Position numbers and translations under genes: made by a program. The notes below the pieces were generated by a model, which worked only from the letters and a program-made list of their open reading frames with translations, was not told where the DNA came from and did no database searches. A stretch of DNA of 64,000 nt from Paulownia fortunei (lineage: Eukaryota; Streptophyta; Magnoliopsida; Lamiales; Paulowniaceae), in NCBI GenBank assembly GCA_019321725.1, contig CM033106.1:17582551-17646550 (forward strand), written 5' to 3'. Shown here piece after piece: positions 23,040-33,868 of this stretch; position 1 is the first letter of the stretch, and every line of letters begins with the position of its first letter.

Positions 23040-24343
23040 TGACCCGGTCATCTAGATAGGATCTTGAGTCATACGATCCAAAACTAGAGAAAACTCTTTA
23101 TTTGTTGATAAAGGAAGCAAAAGAGTAAAGTATGGTCAACAACAAGCGAGATGTGGAAAATAGATCATTGTTGGACTATGTTAAACCTTCAATCAACAGG
23201 ACTAATTAGTATTATAAGGCCGGTAATATAAGCAAATGATACAAACTTTGGTGCAATATGGTGGTTTGCCTAGTGCTGTCCCCAGTGCCCATATAGCAAA
23301 CTTCTTGAAGATTTATGACACTTTTAAACAAAATGGTGTGACCAATGATGCTATTAGGCTGAGATTATTCCCATCTTCTTTGAGGTACAAAGCCAAGAAT
23401 TAGCTTAATTCATTGCCTGCCAGATCAATCACCACATGGGAGGCTATGGCACAAGCATTCCTTGCTAAATGTTTCCCATCTTCTAAAAAAAACAAAAAAT
23501 GAGGAACGTTATCACCACATTTGTACAATTTGAGTTAGAGTCATTATATGAATGTTCAGAGAGGTTCAAGAATTTGTTGAGGACGTGCACACACCATGGT
23601 TTGCTTATATGTTTATAAGTGCAAACAATTACAATGGTTTATCACCTGTCAATTATTCCATGATTGGTGCAACGGCGGGATGCACAATCACGAGAAAAAA
23701 TCTAGAGCCATATGAGTTGTTAGAGAAAATGGCATCAAGTAGTTTCCAATGGCAAACAAATAGAAGTTTGGGAAAGAAAGCAGCAGGAGTGCACACAGTT
23801 GACACATACTTCGCTTTTTTCGGCTCAAATTGAAGTTTTGAACAAGAAGATTGATAACATGAGTTCTTCGACGATGAAGGTGCAAACAGTCGCATATGAG
23901 TTGCGTGAAGGTGGACATTATAGCACTGAAAGTCAAGTGGGGAACCTATTTTCATCATTATTTGAGCAAGCCAATTATGTTAGGAATTTTAATAGGCAAG
24001 CAAACAATCCTTATTCCCAAACATATAATCCAAGATGGAGAAATCAACTAAATATTGCATGGGAAGGTCAAGGTATCCAAGGCACACTCTTAAGGCAATT
24101 AAGGTATTGTAAGACCTCCACCACCAGGTTATCCAAGGAAACTTTATGGAATTGGAAAACTCATGTAGGTCAAATGGTAAATATGATTTTAGGATGTGCA
24201 CAAAGGACGTTGCCAAGTGATATGGAGAAAAATCCTAAAGAGCATGTCAAGGCCATCACCTTAAGGAGTGGAAAAGTGGTAGACTTGAAGGTGAAAGAAG
24301 TAGAATCTAAAGAGGTAGAGTCAAATCTCAATGACAAAAAATA
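23040..24343 (+). pseudogene. Degenerate gag of Athila-like element
   Basis: Begins at ATGACCCGGTCATCTAG (stop at codon 6). Recognisable parts in order: a G-G-L-P segment at 23255, an F-K-Q-N-G-V segment at 23320, N-(W to stop)-L-N-S-L-P-A at 23395-23420, then frameshifts in an A-rich run near 23490, A-A-G-V-H at 23780, and the tail K-A-I-T-L-R-S-G-K at 24250-24276. The longest open piece is 23799-24344. It would form the capsid; many stops make that impossible. Confidence 0.8.
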
Positions 24344-25281
24344 AGAACATCAATATAATGAGGGACATGAGCATACATCGACATAAAAAAACTAGCACCC
24401 CATCTAAATTGGTCATCCTTAATGAAGCGATAAGTATCCCTTTCCCTTTTTCTATGGTATTGAAAAAGCAAAAGTTAGATGTGCAATTTTCTAAATTTCT
24501 TGAAGTTTTTAATAAATTGCATATTAATGTTCCATTTGTCGATGCATTACTTCAAATGCTTAGCTATGCTAAATTCTTGAAAGAAATCTTGCCACATAAA
24601 AAGAGATTGGAGGTATATAAGATGGTGAATTTGATCGAGGAGTGCGTAGCGATTGTGCAAAATAAGCTTTCTCTTGAGCTTAAAGACCTCGGGAGTTTTT
24701 CTATTCATTGCACTATAAGTCTAATTTTATTTTCCTATGTTATATGTGATTTGGGTGCTAGTATTAATCTCATACCTATGACTGTTTTTAGGAAACTTGG
24801 ACTTGGAGAGCCAAAACCCACAACAATATCTTTGCAACTTGTCGATTAGTCCATAAAGTATCCTAGAGTCATCATTGAAGATGTACTTGTCAAGGTAGAT
24901 AAACTCATATTTCTGATTGACTTTCTTGTTTTGGACATGGAAAAAGATGTGGACCTGCCTCTTATTCTAGGTAAACCCTTCCTAGCTACGGGTAAGGCAT
25001 TAATTGATGTTCAATTAAGAAGATTAATACTTAGAGTAGGAGATGATCAATTGATTTTTAATGTGTTCAAAGCCATAGAGCATCTACATGATAAGCATAG
25101 ATGTTATAAAATTGACACATTTAACTCTTTGGCTATTAAATTCTTACATGAGAAAAGGTTCAAAGATGAGTTGAAGGTATGTTTAGTTTTTGTTAAGGAA
25201 GAGGAGGAGGAGGGTGAAGGTATGTTTTGGACTCGTTGTTGTGGCGAGTTTGAAGGCCAACCTTATTCAACTACAATTTGA
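24331..25281 (+). pseudogene. Degenerate aspartic protease of Athila-like element
   Basis: Overlaps the gag tail. The active-site segment is C-D-L-G-A-S-I-N-L-I-P at 24745-24777, the usual D-L-G-A-S of Athila protease. The second conserved block L-P-L-I-L-G-K-P-F-L-A at 24957-24989 lies in the next open piece (24931-25281). One TAG stop at 24847 separates the two. The protease would cut the Gag-Pol product. Confidence 0.75.
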
Positions 25282-25386
25282 AGTGTTGGAGAGCCACCCC
25301 ATACAACAAAGCCATCCATTGAGAAACCTTTTATCATTTAACTTAAACCCCTTCCCCCTTATTTAAAGTATGCCTATCATGATAAT

Positions 25387-26870
25387 TTGAATTCTTTGTC
25401 GATAATCATTTATTTTTACTTGATAGGTGAGATGGAAGAAAATCTCCTAAGAGTTCTTGGGGAGCATAAGAGAGCCTTTGGATGGAAGATAGCCAACATT
25501 AAGGGAATTAGCCTCTTAATTTGCATGCACAAAATCTTAATGAAGGAGAGCTATAAGCCTGTGGTATAACCATAAAGGAGATTAAATCCAATGATGCAAG
25601 AGGTAGTAAAGGCCAAAACCATCAAGCTCCTTGATGCAAGTATTATCTATCCATTTTTGATACTATGTGGGTGAGTCTCGTATAATGTGTGCCTAAAAAG
25701 AGAGGTATGATCATTGTTCGTAATGATCAAAATGAATTGATACCAACTAGGACAATCATAGGATTGAGATTGTGTATGAATTACAGGATATTGAATGATG
25801 CTACTAGAAAATACCACTTTCTCGTTTCCTTTATTGATCAAATATTGGAGAGGCTTGCAGGTTTTGAATTTTATTGCTTTTTTTTATAGATATTCGGGCT
25901 ACAATCAAATTACTATAGCTCTCGAAGATCAAAACAAAACTATTTTAACTTGTCCTTATGGTACATTTGAATTTAGGAAAATACCATGTGGTTTGTGTAA
26001 TGTACCTACTACATTTCAGAGATCCATTATGGCTATTTTTCATGATATGGTTGACAAATTTCTTGAGATTTTCATGGATGATTTTTTAGTTTTTGGGTCT
26101 TCATTTGATGCTTGCTTGTCTAATCTTTATTTGGTACTAGCTAGATGTGAGGAGACCAATCTCATCTTGAATTGAGAGAAATGTCATTTTATGGTTAAAG
26201 AAGGTATTGTCCTTGGTCACAAGACCTCACATAGGGAAATTAAGGTGGATATGGTTAAGGTGGAGGTGATTGAGAAGTTACCTCCTCTTATATTAGTGAA
26301 AGAGTGAGAAGTTTCTTATGTCACGTCGGGTTCTACCGTTAATTTATCAAAGACTTTTCACAAATTGCTAAACCCCTCTCAAGTCTTTTAGGTAAAGATG
26401 CACATTTTAATTTCGATGATGATTATTAACATGTATTAAAACTTTGAAGGAGAAGCTAATCACTGCACCTATCATGGTGGTACCCAATTGGAGCCTACAA
26501 TTTGAGTTTATGTGCGATGTAAGTGACATAGCTATTGGTGCAATCCTTGATCAAAGAAAAAATAAGGTATTCCAAACTATTTATTATGCTAGTCGTACTT
26601 TGAATGAAGCCTAACAAATTTATTCCACAATTGAAAAAGAACTTCTAGCAGTAGTGTTTACATTTGATAAATTTCATTCATACCATGTTTTAGCCAAAGA
26701 GGTAATGTACCTGAATCACTCCATACTTAAATACGTACTTGCTAAGAAAGATGCAAAACCAAGGTTGATAAGATGAATTCTTTTATTGCAAGAATCTGAC
26801 CTTGAAATTAGAGATAAGAAGCATGTGGAAAATATTACTTGTCTAGGATAGAAAGTCCTAAGTATTGAGC
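25387..26870 (+). pseudogene. Degenerate reverse transcriptase and RNase H (Athila-like)
   Basis: RT blocks in order: R-L-C-M-N-Y-R at 25770, a frameshift in a T run at 25880, L-T-C-P-Y-G-T-F at 25945, I-P-C-G-L-C-N-V-P at 25980, and the catalytic box I-F-M-D-D-F at 26070-26087 with both aspartates kept. RNase H follows at 26510-26800 (M-C-D-V-S-D start, then an E-K-E-L-L-A-V-V segment). Breaks: TAA at 25568, TGA at 26173, TGA at 26306 and others. The function was copying element RNA to DNA; it is not possible now. Confidence 0.8.
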
Positions 26871-28310
26871 AGATAATGTTGAACCAATTGATAAAAAAAT
26901 TTGGATGAGCAATTGTATGCTGTATCATTACCTCATTGGTTTACACACTTTGCTAATTACATTTTGTCCGGAGTCCTACCTCATGATCTTTCATTTTATC
27001 AAAGGAAAAAGTTTTTATCCGATGTTAAATATTATGTGTGGGAGGATCCATTTTTGTTCAATGTTTGTACATATAACATTGTGCGGCGATGTGTGCCTGA
27101 GGAGGAGATGCTATCTATCTTGCACCATTTCCATGACTGGAAGGTAGGTGGTCATTCTGATCCTTCAAAAATAATTGCTAAGGTACTCCAATATGGTTTT
27201 TATTAGCCAACTTTGTACAGATAACATTGTGCGGCGAGGTGTGCCTGAAGAGAAGATGTTATCTATCTTGCACCATTGCCATGACTGAGAGGTAGGTGGT
27301 TATTTTGATCCTTCAAAAACAACTTCTAAGGTACTCTAATTTGGTTTTTATTAGCCGACTTTATATAAAGATTCCCATGCTTATGTTTTTTGTTGTGAAA
27401 TGTGTCAACGAACTGAAAACATCTTTAGGAGAAATGAAATGCCTAAAAATAATATTCTTGAATGCGGGCTTTTTTATGTATGGTACTTGATTTCATGGGT
27501 TATTTTCCTAGTTATTGCTCTAATAGATTTATACTTGTTGCTGTAGATTATGTGTCTAAATAGGTTGAAGCGGAAACATTTTGTCTATTTTTTGAAGAAA
27601 CATATTTTCACTTGATTTGGCACACCTAGGGGGATTATTAGTGATAGTGGCTCTCACTTTTGTAACAAGCAATTTCAGAAACTTTTGAGTAAGTGTGGAG
27701 TCACCCATAGAATTGCTACCCCTTATCACCCCCAAACGAGCGGACAACTAGAAGTGTCTAATAGAGAAATTAAATGAATTTTGAAAAACAAATATTGAGC
27801 TTGACTAGGAAGGATTGGACATTGAGACTTGATGATAGTTTATGGGCTTATAGAATGGCATATAAAACATATATTGAGATATCACGATATAGGTTGGACT
27901 TTGGTAAAGCATGTCATGTCCCTGTTGAACTTCAGCATTGTGCATATTAGGCTATTAAATTTGTAAACTTTGATATGCAAGCTATATGGAAAAATAGGTT
28001 ATTGCAATTGAATGATTTTACAGAGGATTTTAGGGGCCAAGCATATGAGAATGCTAAACTCTACAAGAAAAGACTAAACGATGGCATGATAAACATATTG
28101 TGAAGAAAGAATTTATTGAAGGGGATCTTGTGCACTTATACAATTCATGATTGAAACTATTTTTGGATAAGTTGAAGTCACGGTGGTCCGGACCTTTCAC
28201 CATCACAAAAGTCTTTCCTTCCAAAGTTGTTGAGATTTATATTTTGAAGATGGGCGCTCTCAAAGTAAATGGATAAAGGTTGAAGCCGTATTTGGTAGTA
28301 GCGTTGATGG
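26871..28310 (+). pseudogene. Degenerate integrase (Athila-like)
   Basis: The zinc-binding H-H-C-C part lies at 27090-27200 and is duplicated (see 27064-27359). The core shows G-T-P-R-G-I-I-S-D near 27625, [11 protein letters not shown] at 27705, and an E-V-S-N-R-E-I segment at 27752, holding the second Asp and the Glu expected of a D,D-35-E enzyme. The end near 28262-28292 carries the R-L-K-P-Y motif that closes Athila integrase. Stops and shifts are frequent. Confidence 0.8.
27064..27359 (+). repeat. 148-bp tandem duplication in integrase
   Basis: Two head-to-tail copies, 27064-27211 and 27212-27359, both starting TTTGTACA(T/G)ATAACATTG. They differ at roughly a tenth of positions. The unit is not a multiple of three, so the duplication alone destroys the frame. 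Confidence 0.85.
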
Positions 28311-28692
28311 TACCATGTCTATTCTTGCACTTGCCTATTACCTATAAGAAGTTTCAAGTCAAGCTAAAAACTATAAAATAAAACTTCTTCTTTCTCTAGA
28401 ACTTTTAGTATTTTGGTTGCTTTTACTTTTTTTATTTCTTGGTATTTTGTCATAGCCTATGTGCTTTCATATGTTCTTTTGATTGTGTAGATGGTCGTCA
28501 CCTTGGTGATATGTATGGATCTCCTATGAACTCCAAAGACATCATCTATTAGAAAGGGGAGTTTTCTATTTTCCCCCTCTTACATGCTTTAATTCTTTAA
28601 ACATTGTGGACAATGTTAATTTTAAGGTTAGGAGTGGGAATTTTATTTTGTATTTTGAGCTTTTTATGAAAATTAAGTTAATTTTTTCACAC
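28311..28692 (+). other. Post-pol untranslated region of Athila-like element
   Basis: Holds a conserved block (28450-28660) that also occurs on the other strand at 39190-39400, including ATCATCTATT and the purine-rich TTTTAAGGTTAGGAGTGGGA at 28620-28639. The expected 3' LTR does not follow; instead an inverted LTR fragment abuts at 28693. Confidence 0.6.
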
Positions 28693-29838
28693 CTATGACT
28701 ACCGCACGAACCTATGGCTATATCTTTATAGGGGTGGGTCAGTGGCATATACTACCCAATTCATTAGTATAACTTCATATCTCGATCTTAATTGTAACAA
28801 TTAAAATTAACTTAAAATTGGTCAAGTCACAAGAAGCATTAAACATATAGTATGTGCTCATTATAATAAAATAACATTTCAATCACAATATAAATATCCA
28901 CTCATAACTCCATTAAGATGACTTTTCAAGTCTTGACAAAAGTGGTTTAGTTCATATTGAAATTAAGCAAGCACTAAGTGTTTCCCAACATCATCATTCT
29001 TACAAATTTCCTAAAACTAAGCAAAATGAAAGAAGAAATTAAAGTTGAAGATTACAACCACTAAGTAATTCTTCACTTCTTATTCAAAAAGTTCAATGCC
29101 CAAAGAAACTCTTCTTCTTCTTGTCTTCAAATCCCAAGCTCCTTGGTAATGAGTATGTATGTTCTTGGTGTAGTGTGTGAAGAAATATATAGAAATATGT
29201 GTTTTGGGTAGAGAGAAAATGTGTATGAGAATTTAGGTGTAGAGTATGTGTGATGAATTGTATGATTAATGATGTGTGTTCTTCAAGAAATTATATGTAA
29301 GAATATGTGTATCTCTTATTTTTGAATAATGTAATTGTGTGTGTATAGTGTATCTAATAGAGCATCACATGTTGTCTGAGGGTGTAGTGGTGTGCAACAA
29401 GAAAAATTCCATAATATGCCGTAGATTGGTACTTGTCCCTCACAATCCATAGATATTTTTTTTCAACTTTGGACCACTCGCATCGCGGCATGAAGATCAG
29501 GCGTTGCAATATAAAATGCTTTGTTCATCATGTGCCATGTCGTAACCTAGGGGTGTCGTGGTGTGAGGTCTTGTCCTTCTGGCACCGCAGTGTGAGCAAA
29601 CTTGAACTTCACTATATGATTTTTCATGTTGTTGAGTGGCGCCACTTCCTTGGTGTCGCGGCGCGGGATCATTTTTCTCCAATTTTAGTCATTTTCACCA
29701 TGTTTTCACTCCATTTTTCATTTTTAATCCTACACATAACTATATACAAAATAAGGCATAATTGTATCAATTGTAAGACAAAAACATGTGCAATTATGCT
29801 CATTGAGGTGTCAGAACTGTCACACTTTATGAGCCTAT
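28693..29838 (-). mobile_element. Inverted LTR fragment of the same gypsy family
   Basis: On the minus strand it begins TGATAGGCTCATAAAGTGTG and follows 18112-19345 to about 1.15 kb, then stops at the junction with the plus-strand element. To its right is the minus-strand 3' internal region with a purine tract AAGTTTGGGGGTAG right before the LTR. It is thus the 5' portion of a 3' LTR from another copy. The ORF 29433-29912 on the plus strand is antisense to it. Confidence 0.7.
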
Positions 29839-29974
29839 CAACTACCCCCAAACTTATATTTTTGCTCGTCCTCGGGCAAAACTCAATCAAACAATCTAGG
29901 CTCATACTTTGATATTGAACTTGATCAACCAATTCGAGTGCCTCATAAATCATTATTCCACATTCATCCAAAGG
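29839..29974 (-). mobile_element. 3' internal end of a minus-strand gypsy copy
   Basis: Matches 37770-37905 over about 130 bases (GCTCGTCCTCG, AGGCTCATACTTTGAT, CATCCAAAGG). It includes the polypurine tract next to the LTR. The similarity ends near 29974, where copia integrase begins. Confidence 0.6.
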
Positions 29975-30440
29975 TCCTTCAAAGAATTTAAACTTGTATC
30001 TCCAAAGATACACATACCTATTCCTTGATAGATCGACAGTAAAGGTAATGAAGTAGAGGTAGTTTCCTTGAACACTAACACTTAGTGGCTTGCATACATC
30101 CATATGGATCAAAACCAACAGATTTGTAGAATGCTCTATTTATCCAACAAATGGTGATTTGGTCATCTTTCCCTTAAGGCAAGATTCACAGGTTGGCATG
30201 TCAAGCTCCTCATAAAGATTAAGCATGCATGCCATCTTATGAACTCTTTTCTTAGAGATATGACCTAATTGCACATTTCACAAGTATGTGGAACTATGAT
30301 TATATAATTAAAGTCTAATTTGTTGAACTGTGTAACAAGGAATTTTGTGGCAGTATAAATTAATCACCAATGCACTAACATCAAGAACCATGGAACACTT
30401 CCATTCTTTGACTTTACAATCAAACTTTCTCTAATTTGAT
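29975..30440 (-). pseudogene. Copia gag-pre-integrase and integrase N-terminal fragment
   Basis: Minus strand: a short pre-integrase part with T-C-E-S-C-L-K-G-K-M-T-K-like spacing around 30150-30200 and an N-Y-L-Y-F-I-T-F-T-V-D-L-S-R segment at 30010-30075, typical of the integrase start in copia elements, with the first catalytic Asp in that segment. Coding stops at 29975, where gypsy sequence takes over. About 150 codons are open at 29669-30118, but half of that runs through gypsy DNA. Confidence 0.65.
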
Positions 30441-32859
30441 AGAAATCCCGCCCTTTAATGTGAGTTCGTACCGAAGGCAAATAACTAGTGATACCCTAAT
30501 TCCATGCAGAGCAAAGTGGACTGCTCATTTAGCTAATGAGCAACCTTTTCTTCAACTTCAAGCCTAAGGATTGTTCTTTCCTCTTAGTCTCATTCTTCAT
30601 GTCATCCCTTACTAGCCTTTGTAGAGATAGGATGATATGGGGTATCTAATACCCAAAAAAAATGTCAACACTAATGTCTGACTTCAACAAAATATAAAAT
30701 ATGAATTACAACTTTTTGTAACTCAAAGTTTAAATTTGAACCCCTTTTAATACAAGGCTTGAATTAGAACCCCATTTAATTCATTTAAGCAAGTGCATAC
30801 TTGCATTTTCTCTTTCTACGCCTTTTCATATTGTAATGGTTGCATAAGCCTATCTTGTCCATATTAATCATCTAGCCTAGCCCATTTTTGTATTTTTTTT
30901 TCTATTGAGTACTCATTCTCATTTTTTTTAAACCTTTAGTCTTACAGTAGGTGGAACCAATAATCAAACTTTGGCTTTGACAACTAGAATCTCCAATAAC
31001 TCCTTATAGAAGGTCCTTTAACAATGGTAGAAGATTTTCTACAACTCTTTGTGGAATGTGCAGTGGGAGGTGCTTCCACAACTTTTGTGGGAGTTATTTC
31101 TACAACTATTATAGAAACTCTGTTTTGCACATTTTGTAAACCTCTTAAATTTTGAGAATCATTCTCAAATTTCAAGAGCAATCCGGATATATTGGAGCTT
31201 AATAATGTTTATTATTGTCAGGAATAATTTAAGTGGATCTAAAGTTATAGTTATTATACTAAGTGTGGCAAAAAAACTAAGTATTTGTTCAACAATATAT
31301 TCATTTTTAGTATGATCTTTAATTATAAATGTCTTCCACCATTTTATACAAATCCCATCACCCTCTAGATGGTAATTCAGGAAATCATATTTCGTAGTGG
31401 GCTTGAGGCCCATTTAGCCTTGCCATACACCCTAATTTTCTAAGCCTATATGGTAAAACTAAAAGGTAGTTAATATATTAAAAATTGCATGCCAATGTAA
31501 TTCTCAAGCTATTTTACCTCACTTTTCCCATACACCCTATTTTATGAGTTCATATGATACTAAGTGTCAAGCGTTACCCATCAAACATCCATGTGAGTAA
31601 AATAATGAAAGTATCTTTCATGACTCGTGGCCAACACCATTAGCCCTCCTACCCCACGGGCATTCCATGATAGTAACAATCGCAACTATTACCTCCACTT
31701 AACATATCCTATGATCCGTGGCCAACAGACTAAGCATGGTCGCATTTCACATATTAACCACTTATGATGGAACGCTTGGATAGCTAGGCCCATCCAAATA
31801 TGTCCATTTATGCTTGATATAGAATTTAGTTAAAAAATTCCTAAATTTAACTTTTAGGTGAGGGTTCATTTTATAACTCCAAGACCTCATCTATTTTATT
31901 TGTTTATTTAATATTGCACCATCCTAGTGATTGCAAGCATAATCATAAGGAAAACATTAAATAAACCTGTGCATGCATCTAACATACACACATAATAAAA
32001 GGGATGACCATGGACCATATCTTATGCAATCCACTCGAGCCAAAGTGGATTTAGGTCAATCTAAGTGAAGAAATTAAAATGATAATTAGAACCTATTCTA
32101 TTATATGAATGTATCATCTATACATTCACGGGCCTTCATTTCGTGTTTTTCTCCACCTTGCTCCTTCTTCAAAAGAATACCTCACATCCTAATTTCACCC
32201 TCATTACATTTGCTATGTCCTAACAGAAAACCTTGGAATTTTCCAAGGGGAAGTACAAATGAGGCAGATAGAATTTATATTTGATGAAAATAGAGAAAAG
32301 CAAGACACGCAAGCCTAATTTTAATTAAAATCCAAAGCAGTAAAACTAAGTATTCACAGTGCTCATAGAATATCCATAATAAAATACTCTAGGCTCCTTG
32401 ATCATCCACTATAGCATACTTGCCTAATTTATAGATTATATATAAAATATTCAAAGCATGTAAATTCACCACGTATTTAACTTGCTCTTTTTCAATTTTG
32501 GGAATTAAATTCACATTTTTTCAAGAAAAAATCCTTTTTCAAAATTTTAAATATTAACCATTAATTTAAAAACTCCAAAAAAATTGAAAATTTCCATAAT
32601 GAGGCACAAAATGGGAAGAAAAAAAAAACCGCCCAGAATTTTATCTGGCTTTGCAATGCCAGCCACTTGGGCCATGGTACCAAATATGCTATATAATTTT
32701 AAGCGATAGAGTCACAACAACAGCAAGATGCGTTGCTGTGATATGAAGTGAAACTTTTTAAATTTAAATTTTAAACAAAAACGTGCAAATAAATATAAAA
32801 ATAATTCATCAAATGAATTCAGGTATATATTCACAAAAGTATCTGAATATGGTAACTTA
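30441..32859 (-). mobile_element. Copia internal 5' region (leader and broken gag), minus copy
   Basis: Long diverged repeat of 50641-52548 in the same orientation, and of the plus-strand leader 33869-35660 inverted. No intact gag; the open pieces 30984-31181 and 31165-31413 show no domain I can name. A PBS and LTR end lie at its right. Long stretches of AT-rich untranslated leader are a family trait here. Confidence 0.55.
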
Positions 32860-32872
32860 GACTTTGATACCA
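32860..32872 (-). promoter_or_regulatory. Primer binding site (copia), minus strand
   Basis: The minus strand reads TGGTATCAAAGTC two bases after an ...ACCAACA LTR end. Copia elements use the initiator tRNA-Met site TGGTATCAGAGC; 8-9 of the first 12 positions agree. Confidence 0.7.
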
Positions 32873-32873
32873 C

Positions 32874-33187
32874 TGTTGGTTTCATAAAATCACAATATGT
32901 AAGTGCAATGAAAATTCAAAAATTTAAAAATATGCAAAATAATTGAACATGCAGTCCCAAATTCGATGTGATTAATTGGTTCACACTAGAATATTTTCTT
33001 TAATTAAAAATAATTATTTCACGAATATACCTTCAAAAGTACTTCTGTTGATGTAGGGTGTGAAGTAATTTGAATTGCTATCCTCCTCACGAACTCTTCG
33101 CAGGAACTTCCAAGATATTTTCAAAACTTCAGTCTCAATTAGAAATTGATTTGCCAATGACTCCAAGCATCATTGCTCTACTTATTA
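32874..33187 (-). mobile_element. Copia LTR 3' end, minus strand
   Basis: Ends on the minus strand in ACCAACA at 32874 beside the PBS. Similar to 52549-52800. It contains the GATGTAGGGTGTGAAGTAAT motif shared by all copia LTRs of the window. It is cut at about 33187 by the start of a plus-oriented LTR. Confidence 0.6.
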
Positions 33188-33854
33188 AAGTAGTACCCGA
33201 CGCACTAATTAGATTGGGCATCTCATACTCTTGTATTTTATAAAAATATTCTTATTTTAGACAAATTTATAAAAGGTACATTCTTTATCATATACTTTGC
33301 AATTTATATTCTACATATTAGATAAAGTCCCTAGACCAAAATTAGTTATAAGGCATGGTCACACATATGATGGCGATCATGCAACATGCCTCTATAGTTT
33401 TGGTCTAAAACTAGTTTTGGGTTGAGGGCTTCTTTTTGAGATGGGATATTGAATAGCCCAGTGAGACTTGCGATAGAAAATTTCTCAATTAGTATTTTTA
33501 TAACACTTTATTATTTTGGATTAAGAAAACGAATCATCATTACTAGCACAATAGTGATTTGATGGTTCTTGTCCATTGTGTGGACTTCTTTAGGAGGTAC
33601 ATTTAGACCTCTTGGATTTGTTTGGAAAAATGAGACCATCAATCAATTGTCACAAATTCCTGCTATAGCTAGAGTGCTAGTAAGGTATAATTAAACTAAA
33701 ACATAAGTAATTATTTTATTTGCTTTTACACTTCACTCAAATGTGCGATTGTTAGAATCGCTGCGAACTTAAGATATGTGCTTAAATCAGTTAAGTATGA
33801 TTTTAAACATTTTATTTTTTTGCCGCATCACCCTGTGGTATATCGAACCCAACA
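33188..33854 (+). mobile_element. Copia 5' LTR, plus strand (shortened)
   Basis: Its first 285 bases match 47128-47410, the start of the complete 2.04-kb LTR (AGTACCCGACGCACTAATTA region), and its last 270 bases match the LTR end pattern. The middle of the LTR is missing. It ends ...GAACCCAACA at 33854 with a PBS next to it, so it serves as 5' LTR of the plus-strand copia copy. Confidence 0.6.
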
Positions 33855-33855
33855 A

Positions 33856-33868
33856 TGGTATTCGGGCC
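33856..33868 (+). promoter_or_regulatory. Primer binding site (copia), plus strand
   Basis: TGGTATTCGGGCC, one base after the LTR end; a mutated initiator tRNA-Met site. Confidence 0.65.

Noticed and set aside
29433..29912. 159-codon plus-strand ORF
   Set aside because: It lies fully antisense to the minus-oriented gypsy LTR and its purine tract; no domain.
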